A stretch of 64,000 bases of DNA from assembly GCA_004431415.1 (NCBI GenBank), contig QPMI01000200.1, positions 128,308 through 192,307 of the forward strand. Reading direction: 5' to 3'. A program made the translations under genes and the position numbers. Source of the stretch: Cyanophora paradoxa. Taxonomy: Eukaryota > Glaucocystophyceae > Cyanophorales > Cyanophoraceae. Under the pieces are notes generated by a model that saw nothing but the letters and a program-made list of their open reading frames with translations, searched no databases and was not told the DNA's origin. Below, piece after piece: positions 46,056 through 58,240 of this stretch; position 1 is the stretch's first letter; every line of letters begins with the position of its first letter.

Positions 46056-48303
46056 ATGCAGTCGATGCTGCGGGGCCCAGCGGCCGGCGAGCTGCTGCCT
46101 CGAATTGTACGATATCTGTCCTCGGGCCACGGGCATGCACACGGGCAAGCGCCGCAGCCACCCCCTACGCTGAAGACCCAGCTCAAAAAGCTGTACTTGC
46201 GAGTGCATCCCGACCTCTTCCAGCTCCATCCCGAAAAGAAGGTGCGCCGCTCCAGCGCGGACTGCAGCGGCTCCAGCGCGGCCGCCCGACTCGGCGCGCT
46301 CGCATGTGCTTGTCCAGGCGGTGAACGAGCGCAGCCTCGCGGCGCTGATGAGCTTCGGTGCGCGGTGTGCCGCTGTCTGCAGCCGGTCGGTCTCACGCGG
46401 CGTTGTGCGGCGCGCGCAGTCGACGGCGTCATGAAGCCGGCCGGGGAGAAAGAAGGATCGTCGGGGCCGGCGTGGCAAGACAGCGCGGCGCGCGTCGAGT
46501 TCTACATCCGCGAGAACGTGGGCAAGGGCGGCCCAGACCCTGGCGGGGGCGCGCGCCGGCCGGCGGGGCCCCCGGAGGAGCGCTTCCGCCTCGTCTCTGC
46601 GATGGTGCGGCCTGCCGGTCACGCGCCCGCGCATGCGCGTGCGAGCGGGCGCGGGGGCGCAGCTGCGGGCGTCGGGGGTGCGGGGCGGGGCGGGGCGATG
46701 GGGTGGCAGGGGCCGGGGGCCTCTTCGCGGCGTCCCTGGGGCGGCTCTTCCGCGAGTGCGGCCTGGACCCGACTTCGTGCTCCACGAGGGCCAGGCCCGC
46801 CCCGGCCCCGCCGGCACCGCCCCGCCCGCGCGACGCCCCGCAGGCGGCCGACTTCGCGCACGGCGCGCGCGCGCCGACGCTCGGGGAGTTCCTGGCGCAC
46901 GCCGGGCCCGCCGCACGCGTCAAGCGCGCCGAGGCCCGCGAGCGCGAGCGGTGCGCCGCCCCAGGCCTAGGCGCCGCCGCGCGCGGGGCCGGGGGCCGAG
47001 CGGGGCGGGGCCAGGGCGGAGCACTTCGTGGGGACGAGCCTGCGGATGGTGTTCGGGGTGCGGAGCCTCTTCGAGGGGGAGGCGGCGCCGCTGGCTCGCC
47101 TGCACGCTCTCCAGCAGCTCCGCCAGCTCCTCGAGGCCGCCCCCAGCACCGCCTCGTGCCCCCGCCCCGCCCCGCGCGCCCGCCCCGGGCGACGGGGCGC
47201 AGGACGGGGCGCGGCTGGCGGCGCTGCGCGAGCTCCCCGTCGTCTTTGCCGAGGGGCCCTCCCGCCTCGACCCCCGCGGCCGCGTCCGCCCGCCCCGCGC
47301 CCCGCCCGCGCCCCCGCCCTCACCGGGCGGGCCGGGCGGGGCGGCAGGTGGTGCTGGGGTCGGGGAGGGGGCGGAGGCGTGGGGCGCCTTCCTGCGAGAC
47401 ACGGACCTCGAGGCGGCCGCCGCCACCCGCCGCGCCCTCCGCCTCGTCGCCGCCGCCGCGCGCCCCGCACCCCGCCGCGCGCCCGGGCGGGGGGCTGAGG
47501 AGGGGCAGGAGGAGGAGGCGGCGCGGCGGCTCGGCCTGGGGGCCGTCTTCGCGTCGGACCCCCGCCTCGTCCTCTCCCCGTCCGCCCCGCCCGCCCCCGC
47601 CCGCCCGCGCCCCCCACGCCCGCCCACGCCCCCAGGAGTACGCCGCGCTGCTCCAGGCCCTCGCCGCCGGCCCCGAGCCGCCCCTCCCCGCCCACGGGCC
47701 CGCGGGGGAGCCCGAGGGGAGGGGAGGGGAGGGGAGGGAGACGGGGAGGGGGCCGGGACGGGGGCGGGCGGGGGCCGCTGGGCTCCCTCTCCCTCTACGT
47801 GGTCCCCGGGGCGAGGCGGAGGCGCCGGCCTTCGAGCCGCGCGCCGGGACCCTCACCGGGCGCCGCACCCTCGCGCCCCCGCCCGCCCCGCGCCCCGACG
47901 CCGGGCCGCGCAGGTGCCGATCGGGACGGGGCCGCGGGAGGTGGCGGAGGCGCTGGCCGGGGCGGCGTGCGGGCGGCGCGGGCGCGGCGGAGGGTGGAGG
48001 GGGAGGAGCGGCTGGTGGGGCGGCTGCTGGACAAGGTGCGGGCGCGGCTGCGGCTGGCGAGCCTGGGGCACGAGGCGGAGGCGGTGGCCCGCGGCAGCTG
48101 CGCGCCGCCGCCGAGCGCCTCCTCGCCCTCGCCCCGCGCCTCCAGCCCCTCCTCGCCGACCACGCCCTCGTCATCGGCCGGTGCCCCCGCCCCGCCCCGC
48201 CCCGCCCCGCCCCGCCTCCGCCGCCCCGCGCGACGGGGCCGCCAGGGCCTACGGGGTGACGGAGGAGGGGAAGCTCGTCATCCCACACAGCTTCGACGTC
48301 TAG
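46056..48303 (+). CDS. TCAIM-like protein (DUF4460/DUF4461), probably mitochondrial
   Basis: Exon 1 (46056-46241) begins MQSMLRGPAAGELLPRIVRY and carries the J-domain-like DUF4460 core LKKLYLRVHPDLFQLHPEKK. Exon 2 (46318-46357) reads AVNERSLAALMSF. Exon 3 from 46420 reads VDGVMKPAGEKEGSSGPAWQ then ARVEFYIREN. These match the HPDLFxxHP / NExSLxxL / FYxRE pattern of T-cell activation inhibitor, mitochondrial (TCAIM). Later exons are Arg/Ala-rich with a conserved-looking end AYGVTEEGKLVIPHSF-DV and TAG. The Arg-rich, acid-poor N-terminus suits a mitochondrial presequence. Role unknown in protists. Exon borders after about 46,600 are approximate. Confidence 0.75.
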
Positions 48304-49162
48304 CCGCCCCCCGGCAGCGGCAGCCGCTGATCATGATCTGACATCAGCCTCGGAGCCGATAGCTAGCTAGATATATATGCATATGCTAGCGCTTCCGAGG
48401 CTTCATGATCAGCTCATGCCATGATCATGATGATCAGCGAGGCAGCGGTCACCAAATTATTTTCCGAGCTCAAATTTCTTTAAAATCTGGTCCAACATAA
48501 TCATCATCACATATGCACTGCGACATTGAATCGTGAATCATTGAATTGTTGTCTTTGAGGAAATTCGAAACTTTTGTTTTCTTTGAGGAAATTCGAAACT
48601 TTTGAAATCAAGCTAGAAGGTAAGCCTAGAACCCTTGAACTTACACCTTGAACGTTCAACCGCTTTGAACTCCGAGGCTCCGTGCGTGACGGTTGAACGT
48701 CACGGCCGGGCGTTGGGGCGCCGAGCCTCGGAGCATTCAATGATTCGATGATCATCGGATCTCCGAGGCTCAGAGTCCGACGGTCCCGGGTCCACGGTCT
48801 CATCATGGCATGATGATTGTGCCGCAGAGCCACGCTGCCAGGCCCTGAGGCTGCATGCCGCAGCCTTGGCAGTGCCATGATGATCGGATGCCATGCCATG
48901 ATGATCATGATCATCGGATGATCGCATCATGGCATAAATATCGAATCCACTTGGCTAGAGTCATAATCACGACTCAGTGACCAAGAACAGGGGCAGGGAC
49001 TCCGCCAGGGAGCCTCGGAGAGCCAGGGCTAGGCCTAGGCCTAGGGCAAACCCGATCGCGATCGCACGCGTGAATCGGGAGCTCCGAAACCGTCGGGCTC
49101 GAGGCTCTGTCTCAGACCTAAGAGGTACATGCATTTGTTTGGCCGGGGTGAGGGTCGGGGGG
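48304..49162. repeat. AT-richer intergenic region with ATGATCATGATC palindromes
   Basis: Lies between two convergent genes. It contains several TGATCATGATCATC-type palindromes (48,330; 48,420; 48,900), a direct repeat of TTGAGGAAATTCGAAACTTTTG (first 20 bases TTGAGGAAATTCGAAACTTT) at about 48,556 and 48,581, and a TAGGCCTAGGCCTAG palindrome near 49,030. The same palindromes bound the satellite array at 7.2-9.2 kb. No gene is seen; this may be a decayed mobile element. Confidence 0.5.
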
Positions 49163-51434
49163 CTACGGAGCGGGGGCGAGCTTGCGGCGGAGGGCCTCGA
49201 AGAGGTCGCCGAGGGCGCGGGCGCCCCGCGGCGAGGCCGCCTCCCCCTCCAGCCCCCCCTCCGCGGCCACCTGCCCGCCGCGCGCCTCAGCCGGCGGCGC
49301 CGGTGCGGGGGCGGGGGCCGTGGCGGGCCGCGCCTCGACGAGGAAGGTGCTCGGAGCGGAGCGCATGATCTGCACGCAGAAGGCCACCTCGCGGCCCCCC
49401 GGCGGCCCCGTCGCGCCCCCGCCCCCCCCGCCCCCCGAGCCCTCCTCGCCATCGCCGCCGCTCCCCGCGCTGCTCGGCGTGAACGCCTCCCCCGCCTCCT
49501 CCCCCGCTCCCTCCGCCCCCTCCCTCCCCCCCGGCGGCGTATCTGGAGCGCCGCCGGCGTGCCCCGCGGAGGGCGCCTCGGGGGGGTCTCCCGAGGTGCC
49601 CTTCCGCCCAGGGGAGAGCGCCGAGGGCGCGGGGGGCCTGCGGGAGGCTCGGAGGGGCGCGGGGCGGGGCAGGGCGCGGGCACCGGAGGGCGGGGGGAAG
49701 GGCGGGGCCGATCTCCTCCGCCCCGTCCCCCGAGGTGGACGGGGCCTCGGCGGGGCCGACGCGCAGCAGGCCCTGGGCGGGGCTCGGGCGCGGCGGGCGC
49801 GGCCGGGGCGGGGCGGGCCTGGAGGCGGGCGGCGTGGCGGTCGAGGGAGCGGACCTCGCACTGCGCGCCGCGTGAGGCCCGCACGGCGGGCGGCCGGGCG
49901 GGCGGGGGGCGGGCCCCGGGTCGAAGGAGGCGACGGCGCGGGCGGCGTCGGCGAGCAGCGCCGCCGCGCTCGCCGCCGCCGCCACGAAGCGCCGCCCCGG
50001 CCCCCGCTCCCGCGCCGCCCGCTTTGCCGCACGCTCCGCCCCCGCCGGCGCCTCCCGCCTCGCCTGGGGGCGGCGTGGGCGGGACGGGGGGCGGGCGTGG
50101 GGCGGGCGGACGCGTGCGGCGGCGAGGAGGGCGTCGAGGCCGTGGTCCGTGTGGGACCAGGCGAGGCCCCAGCGCGTCGTCCGCCCCTGCACGAACTCCG
50201 TCACTCGCACGTTGCGCACCTGCGGCGGCATCAGGCGGGCGGGGCGGGGCGGGGGCGGGGCGGGGACGGGGGTGCGGGCCCCGCGGGCGTGGAGGGCGCG
50301 GCGGAGCGGGGCGAGAGAGGCCTTGCGGCCGAGCATGGAGGAGTACCAGAGGACGCGCGTGCCGAGCCGAGCCGACTCCTCCACCATGCGCGACACGAAC
50401 GCCACCTCCCCCCCTCCGTCGCCACCTCGTGCCCCCGCCCCGCCGCCCGCCCCCCTCCCGCCCCCCGCCCTGTCGGCGGGCGCCCGGGGCGGGGGCGGGG
50501 CCCGGGGCGGCGGCGGGGACCTTGGCGCTGGCGTCGGCGTCCTCGGGGGTGGCGAAGAAGGGCGGGTTGCACATGCAGAAGTCGAAGGCCTCGCCCTCGC
50601 GCAGCACGCCGGCGAGCAGCGCCCCCGCCTCCGCCCGCCGCACCTCGATCCGCCCCTCCAGCCCGTTCCGCGCCGCCAGCCCCCGCGCGTGCTCCACCGC
50701 CCCCTCCTCCGAGTGTGCCCCGCCGTCAAGGCGCGGCGCGCGGCGCGGGGCACGGCACGCGCAGAGGGGGCCCGGCGGGAGGGATATCGGTGGCGAGGAA
50801 GCGCCAGTTCGCAATGCGGACGCCCAGCAGCGGGTAGATCAACGAGTAGCCCGTCCCGCTGCGGAGAGCCGCCCATCGGAGGCCCGAGCCTGCAGCGCTC
50901 GCAGGGACCGGAGGCCCTGAGGTGCGCACATGTCGATGCCGTGGACGGAGGGGTCGCCCGACATGCGCCCGCTCTGCGCCAGCACGTCCTCCAGCCAGTG
51001 GATGTAGTTCGCCCTGCCCCGCCCCCCGTCGCGTCGCCTGGCCATGGCGCGCTGCGGCGCGCAGGCGCAGGCGCCCGCACCGGTTGGTGACGGGCGGGCA
51101 GAGCTGATCACGCGGCATATCCCAGTCCAGGTTGAAATCGTGCTTGAGCAGCACGCGCGTCAGCGCCCTGCTTGCGCGTCATTGCGGTAGCGCTGGGCGT
51201 CGCGCGTACGGGGCACCGGTTGGCGTCCGGATCGCGCCAGTCGATCGAGGGCGCGCCGAATTTGTTAACGAACACGCTGCGGCGCGCTTCGAATCGCCGA
51301 GTCGCGCGCGGCGGCTCAGGGCGGCAGACTCACTAGGGCGCGAACTCGGGATGCGCATCCGCCAGCTGCTTGAAGTCTGGATGCTTGTTCCTGTATAGGT
51401 TGCGCTCGTGGGGCGCTCGCTCTCTCTCAGCCAT
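49163..51434 (-). CDS. METTL16: METTL16-type RNA N6-adenosine methyltransferase
   Basis: METTL16 methylates U6 snRNA and a SAM-synthetase mRNA hairpin. The ATG at 51434 gives MAERERAPHERNLYRNKHPD then FKQLADAHPEF. The next exons read VFVNKFGAPSIDWRDPDANR, ALTRVLLKHDFNLDWDMPRD and QLCPPVTNR, then ANYIHWLEDVLAQS, GTGYSLIYPLLGVRIANWRF and the catalytic FDFCMCNPPFFATPEDADA (NPPF at about 50,555-50,575). After that come VRVTEFVQGRTTRWGLAWS-type residues and, last, CVQIMRSAPSTFLVEARPAT, likely the C-terminal RNA-binding (VCR-like) domain, ending LFEALRRKLAPAP at 49163. The low-complexity middle (about 49,400-50,050) is uncertain. Alignment to the family is unbroken through the N-terminal five exons. 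Confidence 0.9.
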
Positions 51435-51775
51435 CGCGCCGTCGGTGTATCCCCTCACACCTTCGCCCCCCTTGGCGGTTTCTCCTCTTTTTGCTCGAAC
51501 TGTACCTATTTTGCTCGAACTGTACCTAATTTGCTCGAACTGTACCTAACCTCGCTTATATATATGAAACTTTTCCAACTTGGAGCAGCACGCCCTGCCA
51601 GTTCAAGCTTCGTCGTCGTCTTCAGCGCGCCGCTAACGAGTCGCGCTCGACAGATCGTTGAGCGCACCGCTGCCGGAGCTTTACCTAGCCAGGCCCCCAA
51701 AGAAGCCGCGCGCTTCCCAGCTTCTTCTGTGAGGAAGCCGCAGACGGCGATAGCAGCCACGCCTGGAGCGCCAGG
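51435..51775. promoter_or_regulatory. Divergent promoter METTL16 / DPCD with three 21-bp tandem repeats
   Basis: The unit TTTGCTCGAACTGTACCTAA occurs three times in a row at about 51,489-51,552, spaced 21-22 bases, followed by a TATATATA stretch (51,558-51,565) that could act as a TATA element for either gene. The spacer is 341 bases long. Confidence 0.55.
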
Positions 51776-53087
<1,312 letters not shown>

Positions 53088-54890
53088 ATGAAGCCGCCGG
53101 CCGGCGGCGCTGGGAAGATCAGGAGACCGGCTAGAAAGATCATAACGTGCGTGCAAAGCTTAGCTCTGGAGCACACGTGCACCGGCGCGCTGACGGCTCG
53201 GCATTGCAGGGAGACCCTGGAGGACCTCGTTGGCGACGTCGACGAGGACGACGCGGGGTGAGCTGGTGGCCGCAATCCGGCCGGGCGGGGCTGACGGGGC
53301 GCGGGGCGCGCGGGGCGCAGGCTCACCATCACGTTCCTCGTGGAGGCCGGCGAAGACGGCGAGGCGCCGCGGCTGGTGCCGGCCGGCCCGGCCCCCGGCC
53401 CCGCCGTGCAGTACCGCTCCTACGACGACGAGGCCCGGGAGCCGGCGCGCCCCGCCCGCCCCCGGCCCCCGCCTGGGCGCCGAGCCCGGCCCGCCCCCGC
53501 GGCTTCACCGCGAGGCGCCCGGGTTCTTCTGGGCGGGGGGCCGCCCCGCCTCCGCCCGCGCCCTCTACGCCGCCCATGCCCGCCCCGCCTCCGCCCGGCG
53601 GGGGCCCCGCGCCCCTCCTCCGCCCCGCCGGCGGCCGTGCCCGGCGAGAGGCGGGCGCCCTCGGCGCGGGGGCCGGCGCGGGCGGCGAGCGTCGCCTCGC
53701 GGCGCTCGAGCTCCCGCTCCTCGCAGCGGCCCGCCGCCCCGCGGCCCCGCTCCGCCCCGCCGGCCCCCGCCGCCCCCCGGAGGAGGCGGCCGAGGGGCGG
53801 GCGCGGTGGGCGGCGCTGCACCGCGAGGGCGGTGCCGGCCCCTCCATGCACGCCCGCCTCGCCGCCGTCGGCGCCTCCGATCTCCCGTACCCCTCGCCCT
53901 ACGTCCGCGCCCCCTTCGGCCGGGCAGCGGGCCCGTCGCCCGGCCCCGCCGCCTACGAGCCGTGGAGGGCGGAGGTGCAGACGCGGGCGCGCCCGCCCTC
54001 GGCCTCTCTCCGCGGGGGGTCCCTGCCTCGCCCCGCCGGCGCGGAGGCGTTGGGAGCGGGCCCGGGGCCGGCGTACAACACGCGGGGGCCGGCGCGACTG
54101 CTCTCGTCGCACCGGCGGGCGCCGGCGGCTAGCATCTCCGCGAGCCGCACGCCCCGCATCCACCAGTACACCAGCCCCTCGTCCGCCGCCCCGCACGCCC
54201 CCTCCCCCCGCCCCGCCCTTACGCCCCGCAGCCCGGGCCCCTGCCACTACGACCCCGTCACGCCCCGCGGCCCGCCGCGCGGGGCCCGCATCCCCACCGC
54301 CCCCATCCCCACACACCCGCTGCACTTCCGTGCGCGCCGGGTGGCCGCCCCCGGCCGGCTTCCGCTGAGGGGCCCCGCAGCGTGGGCCCCCGACACCTTC
54401 CCCGGGCCGGCGAAGTACTACCCCCAGCCGGAGGCGGCGACGGGCAGCGGCTGGCGCACCGCCCGGGGGCAGCCGGCCTTCTCGCCCCGGCCCCCCTGCA
54501 CCCTCTTCCCCCCCGACGAGGCCGTGCGCCCGCCCCGCCCCGCGCCGCGCCGCGCCGCGATGCGGCGGCCGACGGGCGGCTTAGACGATGGAGGCGGGGC
54601 TGGGGCGCTCGCCGGGGCCCCAGGCGTATGCCCCCCGCGAGTGGGCCCGCAGCTCGACGCCCCGCGCCCCCGCCGCCTCCTTCGGCGCCACCCCGCGGCG
54701 CGGGGGCGCGGGGCCGGGGGAGGACTCGCCGGGCCCCGCGTACAGGCCGCGCCTGGAGGCGTACAAGCCGGCCTCGGCGGCGCACTCGTGGGGCGCCCCG
54801 CCGGCCTCCCCCACCCTCCAGCGCCTCCTCCGCGGCACCAGCCCCCGCGCCCGCAGCGCCGCCCCCGCCCCCCGCAAGGCACTCCAGTAG
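53088..54890 (+). CDS. Sperm-tail PG-rich (SHIPPO/STPG) repeat protein, axonemal
   Basis: Exon 1 (53088-53146) MKPPAGGAGKIRRPARKIIT joins in phase to exon 2 from 53210 (ETLEDLVGDVDEDDAG), then LTITFLVEAGEDGEAPRLVP and AVQYRSYDDEARE. The rest carries repeated PGP motifs: SPGPAAYEP, GPGPAYNTRGP, SPGPCHYDPVTP, FPGPAKYYPQPEA, SPGPQAYAPREW and SPGPAYRPRLEAYKP. These are the SHIPPO/STPG signature of ODF3-like proteins that bind inside or along axonemal microtubules. It ends APRKALQ-TAG at 54890. The next gene ends 81 bases further on, convergently. Internal introns are C-rich and their borders approximate. Confidence 0.82.
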
Positions 54891-54970
54891 CCTTCCCCCT
54901 CCCCTGCCTGCCCCCGGCCCCGCTTCCGCGCAAGCAAGCAGGGATTGGAAGAGGGGTCGGGGGGCGGGGG

Positions 54971-57900
54971 CTAGAAGAGGGGGGCGGGGGTGTGGTCGTG
55001 GAAGGGGGCGAGGGCGTCGGGGCCGGCCTCGCAGGCGTGGCCCTCCTCGAGGCCCCAGTAGAGGCCCTCCTGCGCCCCCTCCGCCCCCGCCTCCCCCGCA
55101 CCCTCCTCCCCCGCCTCCATCCCCTCCCCGTACCCCTCCGCGCTGTACCCCACCACCTGCTCGCCCCCGTCCACCATCTGCGCCTTCGCCGCAGGCGCCG
55201 GGGCCGGTGCTGGGGCCGGGGCCGGTGCCGGGGCCGGGGCCGGGGCCGGGGCCGGGGCCGGGGCCGGGGCCGGGGCCGGGGCCGGGCCGGGCTCGCGGGT
55301 TGCGGGAGGCGGGCGCCTGGGCGGGCGCCGTCGTCGCCGAGACCACTGCCGCGCGTCAGGCGGCGCCCCACGCCCCCGCCGGCACACGCACCCGCCGTCG
55401 CGACGGCCGGCGCCGCGGGGACCGGCGCCGGCGCGGGGCCGGGGCCGGAGCCGGCGGGGCGGGCGGGGCGGAGCAGGTGGGGGCGCTGGCGAGGGTCTTG
55501 GTCTCCGGGGGCGCGGGCCCCGTGCGGATGATCTTCACGACGACGCGCTCCGAGGCTGCGGCGCGGTGGGCGGGGCGGGGCGGGGCGCGGGGCGGGGGGC
55601 GGGCGGGGCGGGGCGGACGGCGGCAGAGCTGGGTGGAGGGGGCCTCGTAGACGATCTCGAGGGCCTGCGCCGGCACCTCCGCCAGCACCTTCCCCTCGGG
55701 CTGCACGTACCGGAACTCCGGCTTGCCGATCTGCACCTGCACCTGCTGATCCGGCTGCCGAGAGGCGAGTCGCACGCAAGTCAGTCGCGCGCCCAGCGAT
55801 CTCGGAGGCCAGGTCGAAAGCGGCGGACCATGCGCATCTCGAGGGGCCCCTTCGAGTCCATCTCCACGTTGACCTGTCGAGGCGGGCCGCGTTGACGACC
55901 CCGCCGTCCCTCCGCAAGCCAGCAGATCGACGGTGCCGGCGGCAGCTACCTTTGGGGCCGGCACGCGGACCTAAAACAGCGCCGGGGGCAGCGATCAAGA
56001 GGGGATTCAGCATCGAGGAGGCGGGGGCGCACGTTGATCGTGGGCGCCGGCACAGTCACGTTGACGGGCTCGGTGGGCCCCTGCGGGGCGGTGCGGGTGA
56101 GGGCGGGGCGTCGGGGGATGGAGGGGCGGGGGGGACCTGAATGGTGACGGGGCTCTCGGGGACCTGCACGATCAAAGGCGCCGACGGCACCTCCACTGCC
56201 CGCCCCTCAGCCCCCCACCCGCCCCGCCGGCGGGGGCGGCGGCGGCGGCGCACCGGTCGCGGCGTCGGGGACCTGCAGGCGTCGGGGGCGTCGCGGTCAT
56301 TCGCACGCGCCCGGCCGCGGGGCCTAGCTCAGCGAGGGTCTACGCCCGCTAGGCGCGCACCTTCACTGAGACCTCCTGCGGCTGCTGCACGACCTGCGCG
56401 CGCCTGAGCGCCGCTGCCGGGCGGCGGTGGGGCGGGGGCGGGGCGCGCCTTGAGGGTGCCCATCGGCACAACAACCTTCTGCGTCGACGGCGTCGAGGCG
56501 ACGATTTTCGGCGCCGTTGCTGCAGTCACGTGCGTCGGACAGAGGGAGGGTGCTCGCGGCTAGGCGGGGCGGGGCCGGGGGCGGACACTGGACAGTGTAG
56601 ACTTGCTTGGGCGCGATGACGGAGGTCGTCGCCGGCTTCTCCGTGTTCTGGCGGGCTCGCTTAGACGCCTGTGCCCCGGCGAGCGAGCTCTGCACGGCCC
56701 CCGCTCACCAGCGCCACGGCCGCCACCTTGACCTTGACCTCGCCGGCCTGCCGTGGCGAGGGGCCCCGCCGGTGAGGCGCCCCCCGAGGGGCCGGCGGGG
56801 GAGGGGCACCGGAGCATCGAATTTCGCCGCCGGGGCGGCTGCGATGTCGGCGGAGTGCTCGCGTTGGTGTTAGAGGGAGAGGAGCTGCTGACTGGAGCCG
56901 CACCGGTCACGTTGACGACGGGCTTCTCGGTGCGGACGAGGATCGGCTGGGCCGGGAGCTTGACGGTCTGCGCGGCGGCCGCCTGCGCCACGATGCTCGG
57001 CGCCGCCACGCGGACTGCGCCCCGTCAAACGATGCCCCCGCCGCGGCCGAGGTGCGGAGCGCACTCTCGAGGGGGTCCGGCGTGACGTTCACGACGCGCG
57101 TCGGCGGTGCTGCGCCGGCTCCGATGACCTTGACAGGGGCCTGGAATGACAGTTAGAGCTCGGCCGGCTCATCTCCTCAACAGGGCGACGCTAGCGCGGA
57201 GGGATGGGCGCCGCTGGACGCCGAGAGATCGCCGGGGGAGCGCTGCATGGGGGTGCGCCACGAACCTGCTGGAGGAGGACCTCCTGCTCACGGGTCCCCC
57301 GGTTAGCCCCGCTTTGCGATCGGGATGAGGGGACTTGCCTGCTGCGGCACCGTCGCCGCCTCCTTCGCCTCTTCGCTGAAGGCCACCTTGATCCTGCCGC
57401 CGCCGTCAGCGGCAGGCCAACCCCCGGCGCAGGCCTCGCGCACGGAGCGGGGTCCAATTTCAAGTTGGGAAGCTGCGGGTGCGACGATTGAGGGTTTAAA
57501 GGGTACATAAAAAATCCTAGGGTGCGCACGGTGATTGGCACAGTGACTGCGGCGGGGCTCTCAAAGGCCACCGTCGCGTCAGCCGCCTTCACCGCCACAC
57601 TCTGCACGCGTTGAATTAGCGCTCAAGCATCTCACCCGCTCTCAATCTCGGCCCCGCCCGCTGAGCTTGCCTGCTGAGGCACGCTGATAGGCGCCAGGGG
57701 CTTGGATTCCACGGAAATGCTCGCTGTACCGCACGGGGAGACGGATCAGGGGGACGATCATTTAGACGTGGCGATTATGCGAGGCCGAGGGAAGTCGGGA
57801 ATACCTGGCGCCACTTTGACGGGAACCGACATCCTGGCGGGCGCCGTGAGCGCCCCGGCGGACGGCTGCCGGTGCGGGGCGCGCGGGCGCGCACTCGGGG

Positions 57901-58240
57901 ACGTTGACGCTGATCGGAGCCGGACATGAGGCCTGATCGTGAGGACGAGCCGCAGTCAGCGCCGCGGCGTGACTGCCGCAGTGCTCTCCCTTCAGGGGCG
58001 GGGTCGGGCATGATGACCTGAGACGGGTCCACGCAGACGGCATTCGTGGGCGCCTTCGCGGCGCACGTGGGCGCTTTAACTGCCGGCGCGAGAGACGTGC
58101 ACATAAGCGAGCGGCCCGAATGTATCAGGCGGGTATGGGGGACCATCGGCAGGCTTTGCGGCGTCCGGTCCGGGCTTGGCGGCTTCTGCGGCCGGTGGGG
58201 TCTTCGGAGCGTCGGCGGAGGTGGATGCCTGCAGGGCGTC
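54971..58240 (-). CDS. Valine/proline-motif repeat protein of unknown function (start uncertain)
   Basis: Many short exons encode strings in which V or I alternates with polar residues and ends in VP or AP: VKAPTNAVCVDPSQVIMPDP, APISVNVPECAP, MSVPVKVAP, ASISVESKPLAPISVP, ESPAAVTVPITVRT, TRVVNVTPDPLES, TVKLPAQPILVRTEKPVVNV, QVYTVQCPP, QKVVVPMGTLKARPAP, VQVPESPVTIQVPPAP. A distinct C-terminal part reads VQVQIGKPEFRYVQPEGKVL, ALEIVYEAP and RVVVKIIRTGPAPPETKTL, then (AP)n from a GGGGCC repeat and an acidic end MVDGGEQVVGYSAEGYG to TAG at 54971. The pattern recalls alveolin-type VPV repeats, but similarity is only in style. No start codon could be chosen. Confidence 0.55.
55188..55290 (-). repeat. 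GGGGCC hexanucleotide repeat
   Basis: About fifteen units of GGGGCC, with GGTGCT/GGTGCC variants, on the plus strand. Read on the minus strand in the gene's frame this is an Ala-Pro dipeptide run. It is an expandable, G-quadruplex-prone sequence inside a coding exon. Confidence 0.9.
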
